Positions 10,101-18,574 of a stretch of DNA of 64,000 nt are shown piece after piece. The DNA lies in the NCBI GenBank assembly GCA_022822135.1, contig JAJECH010000052.1, positions 1-64,000 of the forward strand. The letters are read 5' to 3'. The stretch's first letter is position 1, and every line of letters begins with the position of its first letter. The notes under the pieces are model-generated. The model did no database searches, was not told the origin of the DNA, and saw only the letters and a list, made by a program, of their open reading frames with translations. The DNA comes from Pseudomonadales bacterium (GTDB lineage: Bacteria; Pseudomonadota; Gammaproteobacteria; Pseudomonadales; Azotimanducaceae). Made by a program: the position numbers and the translations under genes.

Positions 10101-10488
10101 AATCAGAGAAGCCGTACGTGGTCGCTTCCGAGCAGTGTTCCTCACAACCGCAACAACGGCACTCGGTCTTACTCCCATGTTGTTTGAAACGAGCATGCAA
10201 GCACAATTCCTCATTCCGATGGCTGTAAGTCTTGCTACAGGCACCGTTTTTGCCGCCGTTACTACGCTCTTCATCGTGCCGAGTCTGATCCAAATCAGGA
10301 AGGACATCAAGTCTTTATTCGGCATGCACGAAGATACCGCCGAACTCAAAAAGGCATTCAAACCTGCGGAAGAACGAGAGATTGCGTTCGGTGCGGAACC
10401 CAAGGACGATTTGACATCGTCTCCTACCGGCGGTGGATTCACAAATGATCTCGCAACTGGACCGGCGGAAGACCGCATTCGAAGCTAA
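7195..10488 (+). CDS. RND multidrug-type efflux permease (HAE1/AcrB family)
   Basis: A 1097-residue inner-membrane proton antiporter with the duplicated RND topology: one N-terminal helix, a large periplasmic loop, a six-helix bundle, and the same again. The TM4 signature VVVDDAIVVGENI near residue 408 contains the two Asp residues of the proton relay. A glycine-proline-rich insert (GGPGGPGG) lies in the second periplasmic loop near residue 625. The C-terminal tail of about 60 residues is charged and probably cytoplasmic. The substrate is unknown; it could be drugs, bile-like amphiphiles or lipid products. It forms a pump with the adaptor encoded directly upstream. Confidence 0.92.
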   Translation: MTPLANQIREQSIDHGPMGFFARNAVAANLLMSVFLLGGLWMATNLNSAVFPTIKPGIVAVNVPYPGATPSEVEEGITRRVEEAVAGIQGVYRVQSVASEGRGSINVELTDFADEDEVYEDVKSAVDRLVDFPPQRAEEAEVTIAEAVSSVMQLVVSGPVPETELRSAAEFLQDALLDLDGVSLVTLDGARAYEISIEISERTLRQYGLTLEQVANRIRQYSVNLSAGEIKSNAGDLLIRTNKKLMTGAEFESIPIQALPNGTTLLLRDIAIVRDAFVDDQLRNEFNGKPAIFVQVSRSDSEDVLEIAEIVKSNLDGIAIPYDVDIEIFQDQAVVLEQRIDLLVRNGILGFTLVVTFLVLMLDLKLAIWVAMGVPISFLGAMIFFAPLGIEITMVSLFGLIMVLGVVVDDAIVVGENIGAVHETGLRGVGASIAGAKGVFSPVSIGVLTSMAAFAPLLFATGTFGQILGAVPLVVITVLVISMIEVFLILPAHLSHESYWSRWPLSVLQSLIASGVQRFRDRILVPAAGWAIKRRYLTLLLALGFLVACGSLLYTNSVRFLFFPDIESDSVSANLIYPVGTPYNATEEGAVLLRNAILRVNEAAGGTEIESLSMVVGGGLQLAGGPGGPGGVSQNSNRAQVILELADESIRQNSSAQIERLWRSEVGNIPGADALQFTSSFIGGSNMAYQLSHRDSDVLLRAVDILKTRLAEVDALVQITDDFDLGKRQFDIELTPAGEAAGLTNLDVSRQLRQSYFGEEIQRIQRNRNEVKVMVRFPTDERSSTRDFANSRIRLNDGTEVPLFTVARIEENRSFSSITRIDGRRVVEVSARIDSALRTPNQVIAEVNETVLPALTAEFPRLLVREAGFAQEQAEDFAQLGLLAASSILLMYILLASQLRNYSMPFTVLSAIPFGAGGAIVGHWLLGFDLSFVSIFGIIALSGIVVNNSLVLTDLFLRLRAAGIGFEEAIREAVRGRFRAVFLTTATTALGLTPMLFETSMQAQFLIPMAVSLATGTVFAAVTTLFIVPSLIQIRKDIKSLFGMHEDTAELKKAFKPAEEREIAFGAEPKDDLTSSPTGGGFTNDLATGPAEDRIRS

Positions 10489-10503
10489 CGTCGGGCGTTA
10501 GCT
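10483..10503. repeat. Inverted repeat at the 3' end of the RND operon
   Basis: AGCTAACG (10483-10490) and CGTTAGCT (10496-10503) form a perfect 8-bp stem with a TCGGG loop. The stem includes the TAA stop of the permease. No T-run follows on either strand, so it is not a standard intrinsic terminator. It may stabilise the mRNA 3' end. Confidence 0.5.
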
Positions 10504-10624
10504 CGTAGAGCAACCGATTCGACCGAGTTGTCCGATGAAATCAAATCTGTTTGCGGAAATTGATCATTGAGTCTGAAAGGTAGAATCCAATCCCAAGTTA
10601 TCCTTTGAAATCAGAACCAAATCT

Positions 10625-11872
10625 ATGAGCGATATGCGATTCGGCGCGTTTCTCGCGCCTCACCACCCTATTGGTGAACATCCGACCTTACAGTTGCAAA
10701 GCGACCTTGAGCTCGTCGCTCACATGGATCGCCTCGGGTTTGATGAGTTTTGGTGCGGAGAACACCATTCGACTGGTTGGGAGGTCATTGCCTCGCCCGA
10801 ACTGTTCCTAGCTGCCGCCGCAGAACGGACTCATCGTATTCGTCTTGGTACGGGCGTCGTGTCTTTACCCTACCACCACCCGTTTATGGTGGCTCAAAGG
10901 ATGGCACAGCTAGACCATCAATCCCGTGGTCGGGTGATTTTTGGCTCTGGACCAGGAGCGCTACCGAGTGATGCGCACACACTCGGCGTCGACCCAATGG
11001 TGTTGCGCGATCGTCAAGACGAAGCCATTGGCGTCATACGCCAGTTGTTCGACGCGAACGAACGATTTACCGTAGAGTCCGAGTGGTTTACGTTAAGAGA
11101 CGCGAAACTGCAGCTGAAACCCTTGCAAAAGAACATGGAGTTTGCGGTGGCGTCTTTGGTCAGCCCTTCAGGCATGACACTGGCAGGCAAACACGGTATT
11201 GGCGTTTTGTCGATCGGTTCGACTTCGCAAGCGGGTATTCAGGCACTTCCATTGCAATGGAGTTTTGCTGAAGAAGCCGCTGAGAAGCACGGTAATTCGG
11301 TCGACCGAAGCGCTTGGCGTCTTGTACTGAACTGGCATATTGCCGAAACTCGCGATAAGGCTCGCGAGCAAGCACGTGAAGGGTTATTCCGTCATAACAA
11401 TGAATACACGGTTGGTACCCTAGCGGCGGGTCAAGGACAGATATTTAAGACTCCGGATGAAGCTGTGGATGTCATGGCATTTAGTGAAGGAAGCGTCAGC
11501 GTGATTGGTACACCTGATGATCTCGTGGCAAAGATCTACGAGATGCAGGAGCTATCTGGCGGTTTCGGATGCGTCATCGGCTTCGCGCATGATTGGGCAA
11601 ATCGTGCTGATACGCTGAATAGTTGGGATTTAGTTGCACGATATGTCATTCCCGAAGTCAACGGTCTGTTACATGACTACCGTGAGTCGAATCAATATGT
11701 GATCGAGAACCGGGAAACCTGGATGCGCGCTGGAATGGCGATCAATGCAAAGATACAGGAGAATGAACGTGCCGCGGAGGCAATGAAAGCCGCACAAAAC
11801 GCGAGAGCTGCCTCAGCACTTCAAGCTCACGCTTCGACCGAGATCGAGAAAGCTGCCTCTGATTCGGACTGA
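10625..11872 (+). CDS. Luciferase-like (LLM class) flavin-dependent monooxygenase
   Basis: A 415-residue TIM-barrel flavin enzyme of the bacterial luciferase superfamily. Recognisable blocks are FDEFWCGEHHSTGWE (strand 2 with the EHH motif), RIRLGTGVVSLPYHHPFMVA and LDHQSRGRVIFGSGPGALPSD. Length and the PYHHP and GPGALPSDA blocks resemble limonene monooxygenase-like members, which use reduced FMN and oxygen. The last 40 residues are alanine-rich and helical, outside the core fold. It stands alone in orientation and is convergent with the next gene. The substrate cannot be deduced. Confidence 0.85.
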   Translation: MSDMRFGAFLAPHHPIGEHPTLQLQSDLELVAHMDRLGFDEFWCGEHHSTGWEVIASPELFLAAAAERTHRIRLGTGVVSLPYHHPFMVAQRMAQLDHQSRGRVIFGSGPGALPSDAHTLGVDPMVLRDRQDEAIGVIRQLFDANERFTVESEWFTLRDAKLQLKPLQKNMEFAVASLVSPSGMTLAGKHGIGVLSIGSTSQAGIQALPLQWSFAEEAAEKHGNSVDRSAWRLVLNWHIAETRDKAREQAREGLFRHNNEYTVGTLAAGQGQIFKTPDEAVDVMAFSEGSVSVIGTPDDLVAKIYEMQELSGGFGCVIGFAHDWANRADTLNSWDLVARYVIPEVNGLLHDYRESNQYVIENRETWMRAGMAINAKIQENERAAEAMKAAQNARAASALQAHASTEIEKAASDSD

Positions 11873-11912
11873 GTGAATTAGGACTCGTTACTGAGGAAAC
11901 GGTTGGCAGGAA

Positions 11913-13064
11913 CTAATACACTCCGCCTTCGGGATTTTCACCGAGCAGATGTGCGCCAACCGTCTGATAGTGAGATTCTCGTCCCTGAACTTGCTGCGTA
12001 ATGACGTGAATGTCCTGAAACTTACGCTGAATAACAGTAGATTCGAATATCGCGTTCGAACCCGTTAAGTTGTACACAATATCGACTACTTGTGCAGACT
12101 GTCTAATGGCGTGCGTTCCCGCCAAGCGCAACCGTAACCGCTCGTCAAGCGAGATTTCGCCTTTACTCTGAACGTTCTGCCAAACTTCACGTACTGTCGA
12201 GTACAGAAAAGCTTTCGCACCACCAAACAGACCTTCAGCAAGTCCGATTTTGCTCTGAACGACAGGATCCTGTGCGAGCGTTAATTTGCCAAACTGAGGC
12301 TTTTTCGTATGACTCAGTTCAATCACACTATCCAAGCCTGATCTAGCCACGCCAAGTGCGACGCATCCAAAACCACACGCGAACATCAAAGATATCGGGA
12401 TCTTGTATATCGGACCCTGTTCAATGTAAGGTACATCCATCCGCATAACCCGATCTTCGGGTACAAAGTAGTCCTCACACGTGAAACCAAAGCTACCGGT
12501 TCCTCGGAGTCCTTGAACTTGCCAGTTATCGATTAACTCGATTTCGTCCTTGGGTAAGAAATGCAATCTAGGTGGATGACTCGAACTCGTCACGAGCGCA
12601 GCTAACCAATTTGCGTGTCTACACCCACTAGAGAATATCCACTTCCCACTCAGCGAATAGCCACCTGTCACGGATTTCGATGTCGCATTAATCGGCGGAC
12701 CATTGCCACAACTACCCTCGGGTACACCCCAGATCTCGCGTGCAAGTGCTTCGGGTTCTCTCGCCGAGTTTGTTGCGAAAACATTCCCTTGATTGATACA
12801 CCAACCAACACTTCCATCGGCTTGCGCAATCTCATAGATGACGTCAAGGTACTCGTACCAATCCATCTCGTCCCCGCCAAGCCGCTTCGGTACGAGTAGG
12901 CGCAGCAGATTCGCAGACTTTAGTTTTTTTACAAGGTCAAATGGAATTTCTCGTTCTGCGTCGATCGTAGCTCCAGCTGCAACGATGTCTTCATAGAAGA
13001 TCTTCACACGATCGACGGGCGCTACTTGTCGATGAAGTTGGTTCAATTGAACGGGACGAGCCAT
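11913..13064 (-). CDS. Acyl-CoA-dehydrogenase-fold flavin monooxygenase (HpaH/HsaA-like)
   Basis: This 383-residue protein has the acyl-CoA dehydrogenase fold but shows the pattern of two-component flavin hydroxylases such as HsaA and related group D enzymes. These include LLRLLVPKRLGGDEMDWYEYL, AQADGSVGWCINQGN, YSLSGKWIFSSGCRHANW and a C-terminal helix ending in HxxTQQVQGRESHY. Such enzymes hydroxylate aromatic or polyketide substrates with reduced flavin from a separate reductase; none is encoded next to it. A paralogue lies at 33369-34526. A true acyl-CoA dehydrogenase is less likely because the catalytic-base region is not recognisable. Confidence 0.72.
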   Translation of the reverse strand: MARPVQLNQLHRQVAPVDRVKIFYEDIVAAGATIDAEREIPFDLVKKLKSANLLRLLVPKRLGGDEMDWYEYLDVIYEIAQADGSVGWCINQGNVFATNSAREPEALAREIWGVPEGSCGNGPPINATSKSVTGGYSLSGKWIFSSGCRHANWLAALVTSSSHPPRLHFLPKDEIELIDNWQVQGLRGTGSFGFTCEDYFVPEDRVMRMDVPYIEQGPIYKIPISLMFACGFGCVALGVARSGLDSVIELSHTKKPQFGKLTLAQDPVVQSKIGLAEGLFGGAKAFLYSTVREVWQNVQSKGEISLDERLRLRLAGTHAIRQSAQVVDIVYNLTGSNAIFESTVIQRKFQDIHVITQQVQGRESHYQTVGAHLLGENPEGGVY

Positions 13065-13482
13065 AGATACGTTAGTCCAGCCGCTTAACTATTGAGCCCG
13101 CACTCGGTTGCGTTCAAACAAATAGTCAATAGCATGCAAATATTCGACTTTAATCGCGTGAATTTTCGCATAGTCAGTTCGAACGCGGAAATGAAGACAA
13201 AGTGCTGTTCATCCTCGGTGTACGCGTATAGCTGATTCAACGCTTACATCGTACCTCCCGCTCGTATTGAGTTTGGAGACATTGGGCATGTCGTATCTAT
13301 CATGCCGAAGGCAAGAAATTCTCGTACGACACTCGAAAAGGTTAATTCACTATGCAAGTGAATGGAGATCAAAGTGACAAAAAAAGCGAAGCGCGAACCT
13401 CATTTCGAGATTCGCACTCCGCTTAATCGATAGTCGATCTACCTCAAAGGGTAGGAATCAACCTATATTCGTCGGATGGTTT
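13065..13482. other. Intergenic region between monooxygenase and TonB receptor genes
   Basis: A 418-nt gap. The left part is upstream DNA of the minus-strand monooxygenase; no clear promoter could be fixed by eye. The right part contains the intrinsic terminator of the TonB receptor gene at 13379-13424. No other gene is seen. Confidence 0.6.
13379..13424 (-). terminator. Intrinsic terminator of the TonB-dependent receptor gene
   Basis: Read on the minus strand, AAGCG..TGCGAA-T-CTC folds back on GAG-G-TTCGCG..CGCTT around a short GAAAT loop, followed by a run of seven T (plus coordinates 13379-13385). Located about 60 nt after the receptor stop codon. A classic rho-independent terminator. Confidence 0.85.
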
Positions 13483-16467
13483 TTAGAAGTTCACCTCAAG
13501 ATTGACATGTACGTAGCGCCCTAGTGCATCGAAGAATGCCGGGAACGTATTGCCATTACCGGGAGCCGTACCTGCATCAGAACTGACTTGCGGGTCCTTG
13601 TCGAGCAGGTTGCTGATGCCAGCAGTGAGGATGTACTCTTCCGACGCATTCCACTCGACGGTGAGATCAAAGTAGATCTCGCGGTCGAAGTCGATCGCGT
13701 TGGCACCGAGATCTTCGGTTTCGCCTAAATAACGCATCCCGAGTGAAACTCTAGTGTCGTACTCTGTGTCCAACGACAGTTTGTAATTTCCGCTCCAATC
13801 CGGTTGCGGGTTCTTCCCACACGGGGTACCCCAATAACCAACACACTCGGTGACCGGTTCGCCAGGTAGTTCGATAAAGCTAGATTCAAGCAGTCGAGTG
13901 GTCACACCTTCAAGACCCATGGGGCCAAGTGGCGAATCGAAGTCGTAGTCAAAGATGATGTCAATGCCTTTTACCGACTCCTCAGTGATATTCGTGGTCT
14001 GAGTATCGATGTAGCCACCTGTAAGCCATAGAGACCCGGTGACCGGATGTCGATGAATGTTGTCGCAGAATGCGTCGATTCCAGTTTCAAGACACTTGTT
14101 TAGCGAGGTAGCCGCAGGTACGGTTCCGACACCGTCTTCCAAGCTAATGTCAAAGTAGTCTACTGTAACCGTCACGCCACCAAAGAAGTCTGGGGTTAGA
14201 ACCACGCCCGCAGTAATCGATTCCGCTTCCTCCGGTCTTGTGTTTGGATTCCCGCCGTAACGAATGTTGTATTGGTCGGCAGGTGACTTCAGATCGGTAC
14301 CGTAGAAAGCAGCCGGAAGTCCAGTATTCGCGCATTGGGCTTGCGTTGCGGTCATGTTCAATCCGCACGGATCATCAGGTAGGTCCGTCAGACTGTCACC
14401 CATGGCGGTGTACAGTTCAGCCAGATTGGCGTGACGGATGGCTGATTGGAACGATCCGCGGATCGCTATCACATCATTCGCTTGGAAAAACGCGCCAAAC
14501 TTATACGTATCGGTCGTTTGACCGGTGGAATAGTCCGCATAGCGATAGCCGAAGTCCGCACTGAGGTTGTCCATGATTGGAATACCGAGCTCCAGGAAGA
14601 ACTCGTCAACATCGTATGCACCTGCCAACGGAACGGCAGCACCGCCCGACCCCGAACGATCACCACCAATACTCGGAGCGTCTGGACGATAGTCTGTTCT
14701 TAGTTCCTTGGTCTCGTAACCAAGCGCCGCCGATATCGCACCCGGCGCACCAGGAAAGGTGACCGGCGTTTCACCGGACAGAACACCTTGTAAGATGCGT
14801 TGCGAACCCGAGCCAAGTATGAATGTGGACCGTGCGATGTAGTTCTGAAGATCGAGACCGCCGTCGTGGATGGCCTGGATGCCGCCATCGCCGGGTAGTC
14901 CGCCACTAAACAAGTTATATGGGATGCAATTAGCATCGGTACCGTCGAGGACAGATACACAGGTCGGTACACCGTTGATGTTAACGACGTTGACCGCGCG
15001 GTTGATATTCTCAACTGAGAGGTCGTTGCGATATTCTTCGGCGAAGTCGACCTCGGACAATTGATAGCTAACGTCGTAGGACCACGTGTCGCTGATATCG
15101 CCACGCATTCCGAACGTCTGGGTGATGTTATCGTAGGTCCTGATGCTTTGACGCGGCAAACCTTCCACATTGCGCTTCAGCGAATACAACGGTGCTTTGT
15201 AGCCGACAATCTCCCCGTCTGCCACGGCTTGATCCAATCCAGCAATGTAATTCAAGGCTTCTCTAGCACTCGCGAAATCTGGTGCGTGATCCCCGCCCAT
15301 ACCGATCCAATCGGAACAAGCGACCCGGTGCTGCTGGGCAGACAACTGTGCGTTGTAACACGGTAATTGGTTGATGTTGCCGAACGTCCCCGAGTAGGCG
15401 ATCTGCGCGTTCGAAGCAGACCTCATTGATCGTACACTCGCATAGATTTCGGACACGTCAGTTAATTCGAATTTACCGAACAATCCGGAATTCACGCGAT
15501 CATCGGGACGTTGGAAAAAGTTGGTCGGGTTGTAGTTAAACGTTTGACCGGCGCGCGGTACAAACTCGTCGCCTTGTACTTTTACGTCAAGACGCGTAAC
15601 GTTAGGATCAACATTGGTAAAACCTAGCGCGCCATACAGACCGAAATCTGCCCAGCGACCCGGCGGAATCGTTGAGGAGCCGCCACAAGCACTCTTGCCT
15701 CTAGTTAACGCACACGCCGACGTGTCGTAGTCGCCTTGCAGTATCGGACGGGTGTCGGTCTTTTCAATGAAAGCGGTGACGTGACCGCGGCCATCGAAAA
15801 CCGACCCGCCGAATGCGATCGCCAGTTTACTGGTTTCTCCGGTGGTAATGTTCTCAGGCGCAACTTCGTAATCGAATGACTCCACCAATTCACGCAGTGA
15901 GCTGTTGTCGTTATTGTGCTGATAGAAACTGTGCGTCACGTTGGCTTTGAAGCCTTCGAACTCATCATCGAGAATGAAATTGACGACACCAGCTACCGCA
16001 TCAGAACCGTAAACGGACGACGCACCGCCAGTCAACACTTCCACTCGCTCAAGGAGCAAGGAAGGAATGCTGTTCAGATCAGCGCAATTACCACCGCCTG
16101 TGGTACCGGGGGCTAACCGCTGGCCGTTGAGCAACACCAAGGTGCGCGAACAACCGAGGTTGCGTAGATTTACGGTCGCAGTGCCCGAAGCACCGTTCGA
16201 TGCCGTAATCGCTTGTCCAGGCGAGATTTGCGGCAAGTCGTTCAGATAGTCTTCGACCCGCGTGATTCCGCGATCTGAGATGTCTTCGACTTGAATCGTC
16301 GTGATTTGTGAAGAACTGACCACGTTAGCATCGCGAATGCGCGTGCCTGTAACGACCACCTCTTCGATTTGGACTTCTTCGTCCTGAGCAAATGTTGTCT
16401 GTATTACGCCGTGACCAGATAGTATGACACCGCATAAAAGCAACATAAGAAGCTTGTTGGTTCGCAT
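13483..16467 (-). CDS. TonB-dependent outer-membrane receptor
   Basis: A receptor of about 994 residues. It has a signal peptide (MRTNKLLMLLLCGVILSGHG, cleaved before the DEEVQIEE region), then the TonB-box-like start EEVVVTGTRIRD. The plug domain follows (NDLPQISPG, NLRNLGCSRTLVLLNGQRL, VEVLTGGASSVYGSDAVAG), then a long 22-strand barrel ending with the outer-membrane C-terminal pattern YVHVNLEVNF. ATG 16467 is chosen because GGAG lies 9 nt upstream; an ATG 15 nt earlier lacks this. The family imports siderophores, cobalamin, carbohydrates or other large molecules. Several paired cysteines sit in extracellular loops. No transport or degradation gene specific to a ligand is adjacent, so the cargo is unknown. 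An intrinsic terminator follows. Confidence 0.93.
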   Translation of the reverse strand: MRTNKLLMLLLCGVILSGHGVIQTTFAQDEEVQIEEVVVTGTRIRDANVVSSSQITTIQVEDISDRGITRVEDYLNDLPQISPGQAITASNGASGTATVNLRNLGCSRTLVLLNGQRLAPGTTGGGNCADLNSIPSLLLERVEVLTGGASSVYGSDAVAGVVNFILDDEFEGFKANVTHSFYQHNNDNSSLRELVESFDYEVAPENITTGETSKLAIAFGGSVFDGRGHVTAFIEKTDTRPILQGDYDTSACALTRGKSACGGSSTIPPGRWADFGLYGALGFTNVDPNVTRLDVKVQGDEFVPRAGQTFNYNPTNFFQRPDDRVNSGLFGKFELTDVSEIYASVRSMRSASNAQIAYSGTFGNINQLPCYNAQLSAQQHRVACSDWIGMGGDHAPDFASAREALNYIAGLDQAVADGEIVGYKAPLYSLKRNVEGLPRQSIRTYDNITQTFGMRGDISDTWSYDVSYQLSEVDFAEEYRNDLSVENINRAVNVVNINGVPTCVSVLDGTDANCIPYNLFSGGLPGDGGIQAIHDGGLDLQNYIARSTFILGSGSQRILQGVLSGETPVTFPGAPGAISAALGYETKELRTDYRPDAPSIGGDRSGSGGAAVPLAGAYDVDEFFLELGIPIMDNLSADFGYRYADYSTGQTTDTYKFGAFFQANDVIAIRGSFQSAIRHANLAELYTAMGDSLTDLPDDPCGLNMTATQAQCANTGLPAAFYGTDLKSPADQYNIRYGGNPNTRPEEAESITAGVVLTPDFFGGVTVTVDYFDISLEDGVGTVPAATSLNKCLETGIDAFCDNIHRHPVTGSLWLTGGYIDTQTTNITEESVKGIDIIFDYDFDSPLGPMGLEGVTTRLLESSFIELPGEPVTECVGYWGTPCGKNPQPDWSGNYKLSLDTEYDTRVSLGMRYLGETEDLGANAIDFDREIYFDLTVEWNASEEYILTAGISNLLDKDPQVSSDAGTAPGNGNTFPAFFDALGRYVHVNLEVNF

Positions 16468-16869
16468 TGTTAACAACTCCAACGTTTGAACTGTGAATTA
16501 TGGACTTTCTTAGAGAAAATTCATACTCTTGAGGACAATGAATTTCACGATTTTCTCGAGGCTTTTTCGGGCCTGTTTTACACTGAACTCTGATGAAGCG
16601 AAAGCGTTCCGCGATAAAACGACTATCCCGCAAGCAAAAACGTTACGGTAGGGCGCTTCCGATATAGGATCGTTCATCCGGTACTCAGAGGTTATACCCC
16701 ATGAAATGCGGTGTTAATGCCTGGTTTCAATCAGTCTCGAAACACAGCGATGCGCTCGTAAAAACAAGATGCGTAACGGTCCGCTTATTCCGTGTGACAC
16801 ACTAAAACAAGCTGGGCCGATAAATCGAGGCGTATTTCATCGAAATAGGAAGTCTCCAACGTTCTGCTC
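16468..16869. other. Intergenic region upstream of the TonB receptor gene
   Basis: About 400 nt holding the 5' leader of the receptor gene (minus strand) and the downstream side of the cupin gene. No convincing gene, repeat or RNA element is visible. A promoter must lie here for the receptor, but none could be placed confidently. Confidence 0.5.
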
Positions 16870-17364
16870 TCAGAATGCGTCATCCGGTTCTCCATCCCAG
16901 TAGTCTAGAGGATCGTTCGCACGGCCAATGTAGCGGAATCGATTGGATTCATCATCGGTACGTGTACCTACCCCGAACTTGCCACTATCAGGATATTCAC
17001 ATACATCTGTTCCGGCCTTCGTGGAGATCGCGATATATCTGAGTGTCGTATCGCCAATATTGGTGAGCTTGTGGGCAAATTCAGGACCACCACAAGGAGC
17101 GCCTAAAACATCGCCCGTCTCGACGTCATACACGGTGGAACCGAACCGATAACGTCCCTTCCCTTCGAGTATGACAAACATCTCTTCTTCTACATGATGC
17201 ACATGGAACGGACAAGAGGTTTTTCCGGGTGGTACTTCAATATATGTCGCGCCGAGTTTTTGAAGACCGATGGATTGAGCAACTTGTGCGTCCGCACTCG
17301 CGTACGCGTGACCTCGCTTAAATGGCGTCAGTGAAAGTTCCGCAAGTTTTGCGACTGGATTCAT
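16870..17364 (-). CDS. Cupin-domain protein
   Basis: A 164-residue single-domain cupin. The two conserved motifs are visible: HVHHVEEEMFVILEGKGRYR (motif 1, with His, His and Glu metal ligands) and APCGGPEFAHKLTNIGDTTL (motif 2, with the last His). The C-terminal part (YIGRANDPLDYWDGEPDDAF) is typical of small cupins fused to a short tail. It probably binds a metal or a small carboxylate or sugar ligand. The function is not specified by context: a TonB receptor gene lies downstream and tRNA genes upstream. Confidence 0.8.
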   Translation of the reverse strand: MNPVAKLAELSLTPFKRGHAYASADAQVAQSIGLQKLGATYIEVPPGKTSCPFHVHHVEEEMFVILEGKGRYRFGSTVYDVETGDVLGAPCGGPEFAHKLTNIGDTTLRYIAISTKAGTDVCEYPDSGKFGVGTRTDDESNRFRYIGRANDPLDYWDGEPDDAF

Positions 17365-17518
17365 GGTATTACAGATTTTGAGAATGATGGTAGTTTATGG
17401 ATTCGGCACACCGTAGAAAACGATCGAGCGACAGTTCCTCTCCCAACCGACTCTACCTAAACGTAATTGTCAAATCGACTAAAAATTAGTTAAATAAATC
17501 AATTGGTTAACGTATAAA

Positions 17519-17595
17519 TGGCGGAGCGGACGGGACTCGAACCCGCGACCACTGGCGTGACAGGCCAGTATTCTAACCAGCTGAACTACCGCTCC
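17519..17595 (-). tRNA. tRNA-Asp (GUC)
   Basis: The minus strand folds into a full cloverleaf: acceptor GGAGCGG/CCGCTCC with discriminator G and encoded CCA, D-arm AGTTCAGCTGGTTAGAAT, anticodon arm CTGGC-CTGTCAC-GCCAG with anticodon GTC, and T-arm GCGGGTTCGAGTCCCGT. Length is 77 nt including CCA. It follows tRNA-Val on the same strand with a 39-nt spacer, so the two are probably co-transcribed. Confidence 0.96.
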
Positions 17596-17634
17596 GAAAG
17601 GACAAATCGCTGCCAAAATCGCAGTGATTTTGCA

Positions 17635-17710
17635 TGGTGGGTGTTGCAGGGGTCGAACCTGCGACCTGTGGCTTGTAAGGCCACCGCTCTCCCAGCTGAG
17701 CTAAACACCC
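17635..17710 (-). tRNA. tRNA-Val (UAC)
   Basis: The minus strand gives a full cloverleaf: acceptor GGGTGTT with encoded CCA, D-arm AGCTCAGCTGGGAGAGC, anticodon arm GTGGC-CTTACAA-GCCAC with anticodon TAC, and T-arm GCAGGTTCGACCCCTGC. Length is 76 nt with CCA. First gene of a tRNA-Val/tRNA-Asp unit, an arrangement common in Gammaproteobacteria. Confidence 0.96.
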
Positions 17711-17860
17711 ACTCGATAGCGGACGCAATTTTACTAACGCATAGGTCAAGATGATCTTCCGGATAGCATCACAAGAATTGCGATGTGTCACCAGTACACA
17801 ACCTGCAATCGCTAACATAATGGCACCCTCTTACGATATTAATGAAGGAACAAACTACCA

Positions 17861-18565
17861 ATGTCGACCGTCACTGACGATCTAATCGAGCAACTAAAAG
17901 AACTGGATACTCCAACCGTATGTAATGCGTTAGAGTCGGTGGTGCCGCAACGTCGTGGCTACGGTTACACCACGGATCCACTTATATGCACCCGTCCTGA
18001 GCTCGGAAGCATGGTTGGCTACGCACGTACGGCATGTATCCGTGCCATGCATCCATCAGACGTTCGCGGTGAAGCCGCTCGCGATTTGCAACATGGTTAC
18101 TACCAGTACATTGATGACGGTCCGAAACCCGCCATCATCGTGATCCAAGACTTAGATGGCGAGTCACGTGGCTACGGCTCATACTGGGGCGAAGTGAATA
18201 GCAACATCCATTGCGGATTGGGTTGCGTAGGCTTAGTCACCGACGGTAGCGTTCGCGATATACCCGATATTGCGCCTGGTTTCCAAATGCTCGCCGATCG
18301 AATCGGTCCCTCACACGCGTTCGTTCATCCAGTTGCTTACGGAGGCGACATAAACGTTGCCGGGATGCGTGTATCCAGTGGTGACCTTATCCACGCGGAT
18401 CAACACGGTGCCGTAGTAATTCCCAACGACAAAGCACACGAAGTACCTGATGCGGCGGCCGCGATCGCTCGCCGAGAACGTGTCATCATCAATGCGGCAC
18501 AGGAAGACGGATTCGATTTCGATCGATTGAAGAAAGCTTGGGGAGACGCAGCTGAAGTTCACTAG
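17861..18565 (+). CDS. RraA-like / HMG aldolase family protein
   Basis: A 234-residue member of the RraA-like fold shared by 4-hydroxy-4-methyl-2-oxoglutarate/4-carboxy-4-hydroxy-2-oxoadipate aldolases and the RNase E inhibitor RraA. Visible landmarks are the N-terminal LDTPTVCNALE, the active-site block GCVGLVTDGSVRDI (Gly, Arg and Asp of metal and pyruvate binding) and GDLIHADQHGAVVIP near the C-terminus. The aldolase class cleaves oxo-acids to pyruvate using a divalent metal. It is the first gene of an operon with the thioredoxin-fused protein 9 nt downstream and the UGSC selenoprotein after it. That context suggests small-molecule metabolism rather than RNase control. Exact substrate unknown. 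Confidence 0.85.
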   Translation: MSTVTDDLIEQLKELDTPTVCNALESVVPQRRGYGYTTDPLICTRPELGSMVGYARTACIRAMHPSDVRGEAARDLQHGYYQYIDDGPKPAIIVIQDLDGESRGYGSYWGEVNSNIHCGLGCVGLVTDGSVRDIPDIAPGFQMLADRIGPSHAFVHPVAYGGDINVAGMRVSSGDLIHADQHGAVVIPNDKAHEVPDAAAAIARRERVIINAAQEDGFDFDRLKKAWGDAAEVH

Positions 18566-18574
18566 GTCATCAGC

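Noticed and set aside
10483-10503. Intrinsic terminator after the RND permease
   Set aside because: The stem is perfect, but there is no T-run on either side. It is listed only as an inverted repeat.
14700-15170. A 156-codon open frame inside the TonB receptor gene
   Set aside because: It overlaps the receptor completely in another frame, has low-complexity composition and no RBS; it is a shadow of the real gene.
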